A stretch of DNA of 57,500 bases, from contig RPFO01000380.1 of assembly GCA_009746045.1 (NCBI GenBank), positions 1,553,520-1,611,019 on the forward strand. Direction: 5' to 3'. The notes beneath the pieces were generated by a model. That model saw nothing but the letters and a program-made list of their open reading frames with translations. It was not told the origin of the DNA and did not search any database. A program made the translations under genes and the position numbers. Source of the DNA: Mesostigma viride (lineage: Eukaryota; Streptophyta; Mesostigmatophyceae; Mesostigmatales; Mesostigmataceae). This document shows, piece after piece, positions 42,801 through 53,497 of this stretch. Each line of letters starts with the position of its first letter. Within the stretch, counting starts at the first letter, position 1.

Positions 42801-45386
42801 ATCGATTTACTCACAAGTTGAAGTTGAAACTGTAGCCCCTCCTCAAAGTTGCTGTTACTGTAGTACGTCCAACAACAGTCTACAAATCTCTGCTGCCCAT
42901 TGCGTGGCAACAACAACAGCAACAACATTTGTGCTGGTCACGCTCACACCGGTATTTTAAGTGGGCAACATGAACGCCAGCTGATCAAGTCGCGAGCAAG
43001 CAATGTTTGTGCAAAATCGCCTAGCCTTGACGAGCCGTTGCCCATGATTATTTTTTAAATACTGCATCCGAGGGTCAGGCACTACTATTTTATGTTGATC
43101 ATTAAGGTATGTTGTAGCTGCGATCGGACCATCGCGAGATTTCATTCCCTTGCACCCTGGTTTTTGTCGGGCATTCAGCAGGGCTCTGCTGTGTCGGCGT
43201 TTACATTTCGTGGAGGTGTTAGCATGGCAGCAATGTGCCAACTGTTTGTAAATGCCGGGAATAGTCAACCTTTACTAATAGAAATTGATATTGTGTTATA
43301 GCCAGTATATAAATACCGGTTCTGTCTGACGGGGAAACCGGGGAACCCCGGCCGGCATTTAAAGCTTCCAGGTCGACCAGGGCAGCCCGGACAAGTCACA
43401 ATGGCTTATACCGGTCGAACGGGGGGGGTTTCCTGCTCTGAACACAGCATACCTGTCGAACGGGGGGGGGTTCCTGCTTGGCATATAGCATACCGGTCGG
43501 CCGGGGGGGGGTTCCTGCTTGGCATATAGCATACCGGTCGGCCGGGGGGGGCTTACCGGTCGGCCGGGGGGGCTCCGGTAATTACCGGAGAATTACCGGT
43601 TCCGGTACGTTAGCAAAAACACTGCCTTACCTGCTCCCCATGGCAGGAACACCCCTTTACCCTCTGCCAACCCTCCTGCTTTCCACCCCCTCGCCCCCTA
43701 ACTGCCCCCAGCACCAAACCCTTACCCGCCCCTGACATGCGAACCAGCCCCCGTTCTTCTAATGTGCCCCCTCACCTTCCCAATTCCCATCTTACCTGCC
43801 CCCGCCGCAGGAACGTCCCGGAACTCGTGCGGATGTTGCTGTCCTTGCTCTTGCCCGTCTCGTTGTCCACGACCTGCGACTTCTTCATCGCAGGCTTGGC
43901 CTGGGAAAAGGGCAGAAAAAGGGGGGGGGGGGGGGAAGGAGGGTGATGAAGGGGGGGGGATGAGGGCAGGGAAAGGGGATGTCAATTGTGAGCGGGTACC
44001 AAGGTGGGGTTGACAGGGGGGGGGGGGGGGGGATGAGAGGGAGTTGCATGAGGGGGCTGTGTGTGTGGGCAAAATACAAGACGCCAAAAGTAGCGGGGAC
44101 CAGACGTGTGCATGATGGGGGGCTTGCAAAAACAGGGATGTCGGAAGTGTGGCAGATGTCAAGCTACGCGGGCAACCCCTGCTAGTAGCAAGCTAGCAGA
44201 GCGCTCCTGTTGCTAGCTCCTCTTGCTCCAGCTGCTAGCAGAACGCTACGGTTGGCCGCACTCCCAGACGCGCCAGTTGTATGTACAGCCGATATCTCAA
44301 AGGCCAAGGCGGTCACATGATAAACGAGGGCCTACCTTTGAAACATGGGCAGCCAGAAATGATGAATAGGGCATGAGCAGAGGAGAGAACAAGAGCAAAT
44401 GAAAAAAATCATTGGGACTAAAAACTAGAAACATTTAGCGACAGGTGAAGGATGTCATTAGAGAGGGAATCATACAATACACGAATCATACAGACTACAA
44501 AACCGTTTCATTATCAGTGCCTACGGATGTGATGGTACGGCATCCTACAACGTGAGGTGTTCCACGGTGATGTCATCCCGTACTGATGGGCCTGACATCC
44601 GATGGTCTGAGATGTTCTACTGTGCTATCATCCCCAACAACTGATGTGCCCACCCACCGACCGGCCACCCACGGCGAGCTCACACACGACAGGGGAAAAT
44701 TAACAAGGATAATAATCAACGCCCAATAAAATGATAATACAATAATAACATGACAACCAAGGAGAGGTCCTTCTAGCGCGCAGAATGGAGGGGAGGTCTT
44801 GAAGGGCTCTTCACGATCAATATGAAAAAAACTTTGTCTGGCGGACATGATGTTCATGTCCGCTCGACAATTTTTTATGTGTGGGGGGGGAGATGAATGT
44901 AATGCTCCACTACTGGCACAGACCAGCAACACATTCCCAGCCATGAGTACCGGGAGATTCATGCTAGCACACGCCAAGTTCCATGCCAGCACGTGCTCTA
45001 GCTCCCACCATGCTCGCACACGCACCAGGGCCATGATGTGGTCACACTCCTCTGGCGTCAGGAAGCCGCTGTAAAGGTACGCCCTGGGAGGTTGCATCGG
45101 ACGGGGGGGCAGGGGAGCCATTTGGAAGACGAAGATAATTCAGTCACTGGCTATCTCATGTATGTATACCTGTGCATCTCAGCCTCCTTCAAACGGTTTT
45201 ACGTCCATCAGTTAATCAATAGCACCTTCCTCCAAAATGTCAGACTCATGAATACAAGAGGGGAGGGATCAAGAACTATACCTGGGGGACCATGAAATCA
45301 ACTTGATCTTCGTGGGGTCTTTGGCACCTGGGGCATGCAAGTCCCGCACTTCTTGCAGCTGCCTCCCCTTCGCGGAATGATCACGC
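33806..45386 (-). CDS. Prolyl 4-hydroxylase (2-oxoglutarate/Fe(II) dioxygenase) with C-terminal ShKT domain; 5' end not found
   Basis: Hydroxylates peptidyl proline in the secretory pathway (cell-wall or secreted hydroxyproline proteins). Exons, right to left: 45386-45282, 45083-45026, 43900-43796, 38090-38033, 37043-36868, 35948-35879, 35349-35241, 34106-33806. All joints are GT-AG and all phases agree. In order they encode [67 protein letters not shown], then [19 protein letters not shown] with the HxD iron ligands and [30 protein letters not shown] follows, then [13 protein letters not shown] with the distal His and, ten residues on, the Lys that binds 2-oxoglutarate. The C-terminus (CVDKSENC...CMKSCHAC) is a six-cysteine ShKT module, common in plant and algal P4H enzymes. 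The first exon with the signal anchor lies beyond 45,386 and was not identified. Intron 3 holds a hAT transposon. Confidence 0.93.
34198..34365. repeat. About 55-bp tandem repeat with (TTAC)n
   Basis: Four copies of CTTGTTATTGTATCCAGGCT joined by TTAC runs. On the minus (P4H) strand the runs read GTAAGTAAGTAA. It lies in the last P4H intron. Confidence 0.85.
34456..34665 (+). mobile_element. Family C 3' end, best-preserved copy
   Basis: AAGCTTTATTGCACCCACAG through GGATTAAAAGCACTCTGGTG, the stem-loop CTGCCCAACGGGAG and a tail mixing AATC, AATG and AATT. Inserted in the last P4H intron, opposite strand. Confidence 0.65.
36225..36350 (+). mobile_element. Family D 3' end
   Basis: Contains the hairpin GGTACCGACT...AGTTGGTACC, then CTCTCCCAACGGAGG and a short AATG tail. 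The same pair of motifs precedes the AATG array at 49,457. In a P4H intron. Confidence 0.6.
37031..37450 (-). repeat. About 130-bp degenerate tandem copies of the P4H exon 5 edge
   Basis: Four spaced copies of the CCCTCCCCGTTCTCTG acceptor/exon edge (37,031; 37,150; 37,289; about 37,422). The later ones are preceded by degenerate CCCAGCTC...AGCACC exon sequence. Only the first copy is the functional exon start. Confidence 0.75.
37795..38005. repeat. (CA)n-rich array
   Basis: CACACGCA mixtures directly 3' of the P4H exon at 38033-38090 (minus sense GTGTGTGCGTG), beginning at the donor GTGTGTG itself. Confidence 0.9.
38280..38460. repeat. About 23-bp tandem repeat
   Basis: Units of the form CAGCAAATGGGAGTATACAT plus ATA, about 8 copies, in the P4H intron. 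Confidence 0.85.
39104..39111. other. 8-bp target-site duplication, left (CCTTACCT)
   Basis: Identical to 43625-43632 at the other end of the hAT element. Confidence 0.9.
39112..43624. mobile_element. hAT-superfamily DNA transposon, 4,513 bp
   Basis: Both ends carry the inverted repeat CAGTGTTTTTGCTAA (39112 rightward, 43624 leftward), followed on both sides by TTCCGGTAATT-type sequence. A perfect 8-bp duplication CCTTACCT flanks it, the length typical of hAT. Subterminal ACCGGTCGGCCGGGGGG motifs repeat four or more times at 43,395-43,570, with GGCCGAGGCC/CGGGG sequence at the left end. The element contains one transposase gene on the minus strand and sits in P4H intron 3, 164 bases from the donor of exon 43796-43900. 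The clean duplication implies a fairly recent insertion, though the transposase is damaged. Confidence 0.96.
39629..42514 (-). pseudogene. hAT transposase, frameshifted
   Basis: Right to left: an N-terminal segment ([19 protein letters not shown], from 42514) rich in Gly/Glu/Gln; a BED/TTF-type zinc finger (KCKLC...[10 protein letters not shown], about 41,960-42,020); the catalytic core ([11 protein letters not shown], then the 39629-41473 frame with CPSHRTNL and [20 protein letters not shown]); and the C-terminal hAT dimerisation region ([20 protein letters not shown], near 39,860-39,920). Continuity is lost at about 42,100, 41,860 and 41,505. The last looks like a single missing base in AGCAG(A). 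The 42,100 break could be an intron instead. The final frame alone gives 614 residues. It probably cannot make a full protein. Confidence 0.85.
43625..43632. other. 8-bp target-site duplication, right (CCTTACCT)
   Basis: Identical to 39104-39111. Confidence 0.9.
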
Positions 45387-47771
45387 CTGCAAACAGCAGG
45401 CACGTTCCGCGCAACGAGGGCGCACGAATTGTCCCACATGTGTGACCAAGGCAATTGTCAGGGAATGCATACCGACGCTAGGTTATGGACAAGCAGCCTC
45501 CAGCCCATCAGTTCCCCACACACGCAGGGAGTAGCATATCCGCACGGCAGGTCCATAATGCCTGCCTGATGAGAGTTGAAGAAACGTAGAAATGGAGGAA
45601 AAGGCTCACCCCACTCGCCTGTCATAGGAATTATCGAAACCGTGGACTGCGTGCATTAAAAGTAGAAGAAGCGGCCATAGGATAACCATAGTGGCCTTCC
45701 GCACAAGAAACTATTAAGAGCAATCCCGTGTGCGAAGTTCAGATCACTACCATCTCCTGTCGCCTTGCCAAGCATGCAAGGATTGATTTGCTTGTTGACG
45801 ACAGTCGTGGTGAGCTTTACCAATATGCAGCAAGCCACCGCTGCATTGACATTAATAATGGTACCAGCTTGCAGGAATGCCAGAGTACAACAAGTCGTTT
45901 GTGCAAAATTACCACTGTCCTATGCTATAGCGCCATCCCTGTACATGGTTAACGGAATGAGGATGAGCAGATTTGTTGTCTAGCTCGTTGCATGCTGTCG
46001 AACACAATATTCTGAAGGACGAGCTTTGCAAAAACTACCTTGTCTGCGGTTCCGCTTACAGCACTGTGATAGCAGCAAAAACTACATTTTCTTAGGCCGG
46101 GCGTCACGAGGAGACCCGGTCATCTCCGGCAAATCGGGAAAAGTAGACGACCGTAGAATACAACTGTGACATACTACAGTAATTCCTCTAGCTGTAGTTC
46201 AACAGCTGTTCCTCGCTCGTCCCCCCCAAAGATCTCCTGAACTCTCCTCTCAACATCGCCACGTGGCTTGAGCCTGGCTTTACCAGGCTAGACTGAATGT
46301 TTGCGTGTGCTCGGAGACGATCGATTCACGAGACCGCAAATTACGCATGTCCGAGGAATTCTGTTTAATTTCTAGCATTGATCATGAATATCACCACCAG
46401 GCAGACATACGATACTGTTTACGTTTATTTGTGACCTGACCGGCGGGGGTGGACACAAAGGGTTGGGTGGCCTACCTCGCGTGAGCTCAAGCTGTCAGGA
46501 AAAGATCAGTTTGTATCATGAGCTTTATGGTCGAATTCATGTTTATGGTCGGGCAAATCATAAATGGCTTTGCATATCGTGCATTCCAAGGTTCGCACGT
46601 GTCTGTCTAGTCATGAGGAAGTGGCCTCATGCATTAGCAGAAGCAGCTTCACATGCAGTAGCTCAATTGGAAGCAAAAACGTGCCTGATTCGCAACGACG
46701 TGTTTAGCCTGGCAGGTGATAAGCTACGCTTTCATCTCTGCGCCCGGCATTCTGGTAAGCTGTCAAAGAGGGAGCCTCTTGTGAGTTATGACATGTGGAG
46801 TGCGCTGGTCGGCATTGTTCTTGTCGAGCGCACTAGCCGTACATTGCATGTCGGGTTTCCCTTTATCTATTGCTGTAAGTTGATGGCTGTAGGCAGCAAC
46901 TGCGCAGTTGCATACTCGTCGATCGTGAAATCCAGCGCATAAACTGCCCCGGCCTGCCATACCCAATCCGCCTGGTCCCCTGTAACAATATGCACGTGAC
47001 TGCATCACGTGGGTGCCAATGCAAAGTAAAGGAATCTGCCTGGTCCCCTGTAGCTGGATGCTTTCCCATTCCCGTTTCCCGCTCTGCCATACAAATGGCA
47101 CTATCGTGCGGCAGCATTAGCGTGAAGAGGCGTGGCCAGGATTATCCCAATGCCAAGTTTATAAGTACTACGCCATCATCGTATTCCTATGCAGGAGGCA
47201 GCCCAAAGTGTAACTTGTGTCAATGGAATACACCAGTCACTATTATTTACTCTAACAAGCTAAGTCTATCAGGAAGATTTCTTTTAAAAAGCTGAGCCCG
47301 AAGTTTGTTTACAGGTTTTCACTATAGGCTGCTGCTGATTCACTTGCCAGGAACTCCTTGGCAAGCTATGCGTCACCACGGGGCCGCTACTGCCCATTAT
47401 TGGTTAGATCGCTGACTAGGCCGCTGACTAGACCGCCTCTTTATGTATATATAGCTTTCCGTCTGTCTGCTGCTTTTATACAGTGTCATTACTTGCTAGG
47501 GGTGGGTTCTACTGTTTCACGCTAGGGTATTTCCTGTTTCGGGCATCGCTTGCCGCTCTCACTTCCAAACTCATCCTCAATGATGACATATATCTTGCTT
47601 GCACCCATCTCCTGGATGCCGCCCCACATGTATGTGTGCGCTCTCGCATATGCAGGCCACATGTGCAATGACCCCAAGCGGCAAGCGTACATGAGGCCAC
47701 GCGTACAGTGACCCCAACTCCCCAAGTGCGCCATTGAAGTCCCCCTGACTGAACGCGTTCAAAGCTAGCAT
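45387..47771. other. No gene resolved; should contain the P4H 5' exon(s)
   Basis: The P4H exon at 45386 begins in phase 2, so an upstream exon with the signal anchor must exist here or beyond. No hydrophobic exon with a convincing GT donor was found. A 159-codon frame at 46463-46942 (+) has no recognisable motif. Confidence 0.4.
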
Positions 47772-48494
47772 ATGACATCCAAAGCAGCCGCGGCAGTGGC
47801 CGTACCCGACGGGACAGCTGTCACCCTTGGGAGAGCATCCCTGGACTGCTGCCTCCCTGGCGACCGCAGTGTCAGCAGGGGCCACCTGAGGGTGACCGCC
47901 AGCAAGGGCGGCCGGATGCTAGTAGAGAATATCGGCGCGAACCCCATCTGTATTCTCGAGGCGCCCCGCAGTGGGCAGGTGTCGGATCATCCGACCACGG
48001 TCGAGCTGCCTAGAAACACGGAACGATCCAACCTAGGGGTTGGACCGCGAACTTGTAGGCTTGCGTTTCTTGATGCTGGCGCCTCCAGGCATGTCCGTTC
48101 AGGGGACCAGGTGTCCCTGTCCCTCAAGCAACCCTTGTTTGTGGCACTCTGTCTGGAGGTCAAAGAAGCAAGGGGTGCCGAAGCATCGATGAATTGCCGG
48201 CCTGGGAAAGACTCGGACGGGTTAGGTGCCAGAAAGAAAGAGGGTTCAGCAGGTGTGATGGACTTTGGCTTGTTGGAGGAAGGCAAGGAGTTTGTTCCCT
48301 TTGCCAAGCGGCGCTGCGTGTGGCAAGCCACCCAGCAAAAGCCAGGGTCGGAGAGCCCTACGGATGAGGACGAGGAGTTTCGGCCAGAGGGAAGCGACGC
48401 GCCGGAAGAGGAGGAGGACGAAGACTTTGAGGAACTGGAGGAAGAGGAGGAGGAAGAGGAAGAGCCGCCTGAGCCAGACGAGCATGGTGATTGA
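47772..48494 (+). CDS. FHA-domain protein with acidic C-terminal tail (APLF/PNKP-like FHA)
   Basis: 240 residues, no intron. Residues about 10-130 form a forkhead-associated, phosphothreonine-binding domain: TLGR (17-20), DRSVSRGHLRV with the S-R-x-H core, NIGANP, and RSGDQVSLSL near the end. The G-R ... S-R-G-H ... N-P pattern is closest to the FHA domains of PNKP, aprataxin and APLF, which bind CK2-phosphorylated XRCC1/XRCC4. Residues about 190-240 are almost all Glu and Asp, like the histone-binding acidic tail of APLF. A conserved-looking MDFGLLEEGKEFVPFAKRR lies between. No PBZ zinc finger, kinase or phosphatase domain is present, so a DNA-repair or histone-chaperone role is inference. 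The ATG at 47772 is the first in frame before the domain; an upstream exon cannot be excluded. Confidence 0.75.
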   Translation: MTSKAAAAVAVPDGTAVTLGRASLDCCLPGDRSVSRGHLRVTASKGGRMLVENIGANPICILEAPRSGQVSDHPTTVELPRNTERSNLGVGPRTCRLAFLDAGASRHVRSGDQVSLSLKQPLFVALCLEVKEARGAEASMNCRPGKDSDGLGARKKEGSAGVMDFGLLEEGKEFVPFAKRRCVWQATQQKPGSESPTDEDEEFRPEGSDAPEEEEDEDFEELEEEEEEEEEPPEPDEHGD

Positions 48495-48529
48495 GGACGT
48501 GTATTGCCGTATTAGTTTCACATATGCCC

Positions 48530-48535
48530 AATAAA
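48530..48535 (+). promoter_or_regulatory. Possible polyadenylation signal AATAAA
   Basis: AATAAA 36 bases after the stop codon of the FHA gene. Green algae often use TGTAA instead, so this is only suggestive. Confidence 0.35.
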
Positions 48536-48959
48536 GCAGCACGATATTGTGACCGTGACAATGTACGGAAAGCTTAAGTGCTTCGTGGTGCACATGGTCA
48601 CGTGGACACTGGACCCCGTTGCCACCGCACTATAACATATGTGTATTTTACTTGACATGGAGCTGCTAGCTAGACCAGGTCTGTACATGCATGTAGCGAG
48701 TTTGTTTTGGTACAATACGTACTGGATTCATATTTGGTACGATACATATAGCGTACGTAGTCCTAGTCTTCTATATATAGTACATTCTATAGCTGAGTGC
48801 TGCCTGTCCTCACTTATGGTGGGGCGTGCGGAAACGTGTACGCTCACGGTTGCCTTGGCTTCCAGGTTGGCCGATGGCACTGTCACCCGCATGTCACATT
48901 CAATTTACCATGCAGGTCTGGACAGTATAGTTGTTTAACTTCCATTTGCGGGTATTTAA

Positions 48960-49290
48960 TTCCTCGTAAATGGTGGGAGAGCGATTGCAGCTTAATGCTC
49001 ACCACTAGACACTCCCGGCCAGTTAGGCTCGAAACACAAGCCCTGATCAAGCAAGCTGTTTCCGGCCCCACCGTCTAGGTCATCTAGTCGCTCTTCACGT
49101 AAGCCAGCCGTAATTTTAATAAACAAGGCTACACGTACATTTCCATCTCCATTCATAATCATCAGATGTCCGGCACGACTCGACTAACACGGAAAAAATG
49201 TATTTAACGTTAACGGCAGGCTCGAGCTACCATGGTCCGGATTCTCCCAATTTCTGGCCGCCTGCGCTGTTTGTCCTCCTTGATATGCTG
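48960..49290 (+). repeat. Dispersed repeat, about 330 bp, best copy
   Basis: Runs from TTCCTCGTAAATGGTGGGAG through CCCCACCGTCTAGGTCATCT to GGCTCGAGCTACCATGGTCC and the CTGCGCTG...TTGATAT end. It matches 6,990-7,330 inverted and 51,915-52,110 partially. Confidence 0.75.
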
Positions 49291-49339
49291 CATGCACACG
49301 TGCGCGAGGACTTAACTTTATACTAGTATTTAGAGATGC

Positions 49340-49456
49340 CGCTCATCAGTAATTTACTATCAAGCATCGGAGACTCTAACAGGCCCGATCAAACCTCAAA
49401 GCCGTACCTACTCAAAAGTCGGTACCCCATTAATCTCCCAAGTGCTCAAGACGTGC
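49340..49456 (+). mobile_element. Family D 3' end preceding the AATG array
   Basis: GTACCTACTCAAAAGTCGGTACCCC, then TCTCCCAAGTG and GACGTGCG leading directly into AATG units, parallel to 36,281-36,345. Confidence 0.6.
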
Positions 49457-50207
49457 GAATGAATGAATGAATGAATGAATGAATGAATGAATGAATGAAT
49501 GAATGAATGAATGAATGAATGAATGAATGAATGAATGAATGAATGAATGAATGAATGAATGAATGAATGAATGAATGAATGAATGAATGAATGAATGAAT
49601 GAATGAATGAATGAATGAATGAATGAATGAATGAATGAATGAATGAATGAATGAATGAATGAATGAATGAATGAATGAATGAATGAATGAATGAATGAAT
49701 GAATGAATGAATGAATGAATGAATGAATGAATGAATGAATGAATGAATGAATGAATGAATGAATGAATGAATGAATGAATGAATGAATGAATGAATGAAT
49801 GAATGAATGAATGAATGAATGAATGAATGAATGAATGAATGAATGAATGAATGAATGAATGAATGAATGAATGAATGAATGAATGAATGAATGAATGAAT
49901 GAATGAATGAATGAATGAATGAATGAATGAATGAATGAATGAATGAATGAATGAATGAATGAATGAATGAATGAATGAATGAATGAATGAATGAATGAAT
50001 GAATGAATGAATGAATGAATGAATGAATGAATGAATGAATGAATGAATGAATGAATGAATGAATGAATGAATGAATGAATGAATGAATGAATGAATGAAT
50101 GAATGAATGAATGAATGAATGAATGAATGAATGAATGAATGAATGAATGAATGAATGAATGAATGAATGAATGAATGAATGAATGAATGAATGAATGAAT
50201 GAATGAA
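49457..50207. repeat. (AATG)n array, about 750 bp
   Basis: About 187 uninterrupted units. It begins at a family D 3' end and stops at a 5'-truncated LINE. The SFIHSFIH frames are artefacts. Confidence 0.98.
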
Positions 50208-51000
50208 TTTGGCCTGCGCATGCATGGTCGATGTGGACACCCGCATCGGCCTGGCCTGGGCCAGGCTCCGTTCGCTCAACACCTACTGGCGCTCGAAGGG
50301 CCTGGGCGAGAACTGCAAGCGCATGCTCTTCAAGGTCCTCGTCCTCACGGTGCTCACGTATGGCGCCGAGGGACAATCACACCCAAACTGGCAGCTAGGC
50401 TCAACGGCACGGTTTACAGGATGCTCCGACAGGTCCTTAACGTAGGGTTTTCCGAGCGCCTGTCATCAGAGTCTTTGTATCATGGTATGCCCCGTATTTC
50501 GGACGAGATTAGGCAGCGTAGGATCTAGCATTTGTAGGACACCTTGCTCGCACCAGCCAGGTCGACACCGCCCTTGGTCTGGCCGGCCCCCACCGGCTTG
50601 GCCAGCCAGGGCGACACATTCTGACCTGGCCTGGCCCCAAGGGCATTCCCAAGGGTAGGGAAACCTGTCACGAACTGCATCCAGATGTTGCTGGACGACC
50701 TAGTGGTCCCAGCCCAGTTTGAGAACCGCATCCACTCTCTCTCCCGTCTCTGGACTGCCATGCAGGACAAGACGCGGTGGCAGAAGATTGTCAAGGCTCA
50801 CACGCCCGACCCTGTGGGCAAGCCCCCTCCCCCCAAGCAGAGGAGGCGTTTTGATGAGTAGTGGAGTTAGGATTTTCTAGACTAGATAGATTAGAGTTAG
50901 GATAGTTCGATTACGCGGCTTCCTCCACCCCACCCATCCATCATGGAATATGTGCTACATGATCTCCCAACGGAGGCATGTTATACTTTAATTTTAATTT
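50208..51000 (+). mobile_element. LINE, family B, 5'-truncated 3' end
   Basis: Encodes the C-terminal part of a LINE ORF2 (RIGLAWARLRSLNTYWRSKG, KVLVLTVLTYGAE, RMLRQVLNVGF, then YHGMPRISDEIRQRRI) with a frame break at about 50,370 and a later frame to TGA near 50,860. The 3' UTR contains ATGTGCTACATGATCTCCC, the hairpin CTCCCAACGGAG and a TTTTAATTTTAA tail. Truncation at exactly the edge of the AATG array is typical of target-primed insertion. Confidence 0.8.
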
Positions 51001-51689
51001 TAATGCATGGTCGAGCTAGTGCATGCCTGTAGAGCGCATGTGCATGCAGCCTGCTCGATCAGCCTGGTCGTAACCCCGATCGAGCTACTCACGCGCTAGC
51101 GGGTGGGCCACTAGTTGAGGCCAAACGCGCGCGGCTGCAATGGCCCCCGCACCTTCCATACGTACCCATTCAACTACAGGCGGACATGGGGGGCCGCCTA
51201 GGCCGGCTCCGTGATATGCGCATAGAAAACAATGCGGAATAAGTTATGGTATGGCATCAGGTTGCACATGGAGGTGAACAAGCATCCCCAGGTAGGCATC
51301 GAAGGTGCCCATATGCCTCACCCATCACGTTCACGACCCCATCTGTATACGCAGATGCAATCGTGTCAACCAGGGCCCTACCCCCTATAGACGAGTACTG
51401 GCTGTTAGCACCGGATTAGATCGAGAACCGTACGTAGGCCTGCATTAATATTAACTAATTAATTTTCGTATATCTTGAGGGTTGAATGCGTCCCAATTAA
51501 AGGGACCGCGCGCGTAATTAATTAATTAATCCCTGTCTTGATGCAGGCACAGCAAGAAGAGCCGGCCGGGGCATCATGCATGGGACCCCCGGCCCCCCTT
51601 CTCTTGTTGCCTTGATCGACAATACAAGGGAACACACCATTAATATCGCCAGACTTCTTGAAAATTAATTAATTATTAATTAATTTTAA
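51001..51689. other. No gene recognised
   Basis: Scattered (TTAA)n runs at about 51,460, 51,518 and 51,665-51,695 suggest further decayed retroelement tails. Confidence 0.45.
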
Positions 51690-51780
51690 TTAATTAGACT
51701 CGCGGTCCCGTTGGGGAGTCACGGAGCATTAACCCCGATGGATGGATGGGTGGGTGCAAACAGTCCTACCGGTCTAAGCT
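51690..51780 (-). mobile_element. LINE 3' end, family E
   Basis: TTAATTAG tail, GACTCGCGGTCCCGTTGGGGAG stem-loop, GGAGCATTAACCCCG, three GGAT units, then GGGTGCAAACAGTCCTACCGG; matches 28,665-28,760. Confidence 0.65.
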
Positions 51781-51914
51781 ATCTTTTTCACTCATGACTT
51801 CAAATTGCATTCATGAATAATAGGCCGGGCTAGTAGTATCTGCTTATTCATGCAAGTAGCTTGCCAGGCCATATACAGCAGTACATGCACTGTAATTTGT
51901 ACATACATACATCT

Positions 51915-52110
51915 CCCCCACCGTCTAGGTCATCTAGTCGCTCTACACGTAAGCCAGCCATAATTTCAATGCACAAGGCTACACATTTCCATCACCATTC
52001 ATATTCATCATCCTGAATGACTCTTACACACGGACAAGGTAACGGCAGGCTCGAGTTACCATGGTCTGGATTCTCCCGATTTCTGGCCTGCGCTGGTTGT
52101 CTCCTAATTG
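51915..52110 (+). repeat. Dispersed repeat, 3' part
   Basis: From CCCCCACCGTCTAGGTCATC to GGCTCGAGTTACCATGGTCT and CTGCGCTGGTTGTCTCC, matching 49,065-49,285. It ends at the CT array. Confidence 0.75.
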
Positions 52111-52122
52111 ATACATCTTGTA

Positions 52123-52678
<556 letters not shown>

Positions 52679-52679
52679 T

Positions 52680-53497
52680 CTGTGCTAAGTCATTCATCAG
52701 AGACCTGGCATGCATGGGATTGAAATACAATAATAATATTGTCGTCAGAAAGCGGAACACAGAAAACTGAATAAGAAAGCCCAGAAGCTACCAGCAAGGA
52801 ATCGAACATATGACCTCTGGCATGATTTTGCGGCTGTGTGAGTCTCCTGATCCGAAGGCATCTCGATCACTTAACAAGAATTAATAATTTATAGAGTAGA
52901 TAAGTACGCAATGATAGTTTGCATGGAGTTAGTCCTGATAGTTCAGGGACGAGTGCTCCGAATCGAAACATAGTACTTGGGATGAGCGCACATTAGTTAC
53001 ATATGAGGTACCTTAATTGTCAAGATGACATTCGATCACACAGCTCATGAATTGTTCACACCACCACATGTGCATGGCGTGACCGTGGACCACATCAATC
53101 ATTTCCATCCATGCACCTTTGAACATGAACGAGTCAACAATGTGGAGAGTACAGAGGCAGATCCGAAAGGATACCTTTTGGTACAGTGCTTGCAACGTTT
53201 GCTGATTGCATCATTCTTTCATATATAGCTGCGCCAATAAAAGCATGCCATCCATACCATGCACGTCACCATAAAAACAATACAAATAGCTCCCGTAGGT
53301 AAGCCAGGATCACTGACCATTGTGCTGCACAAGTTTTTTATCTGAACCACTAAGCTGTGAGACAGGCCACGGGTGGTGCTTGCTTCAATCTCTGCCTGGA
53401 CTTGGAACGTTCCAGGCATGTGCTCGTACGATCTTTCACTCCTTGACGCGCACTTCCCCTGGAGGCTGGCTAGCTCATGAGTTCCTCACAACAAAAG
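52680..53497. other. No gene recognised; tRNA-like 3' half possible near 52,790-52,870
   Basis: The minus strand near 52,800 contains GTTCGATTCC (B-box-like) after a region with weak A-box similarity. No cloverleaf could be drawn convincingly. The rest shows no coding segment. Confidence 0.35.

Noticed and set aside
46463-46942. 159-codon frame on the plus strand
   Set aside because: No motif, no codon bias and no regulatory context; it is likely chance in a gene-poor stretch.
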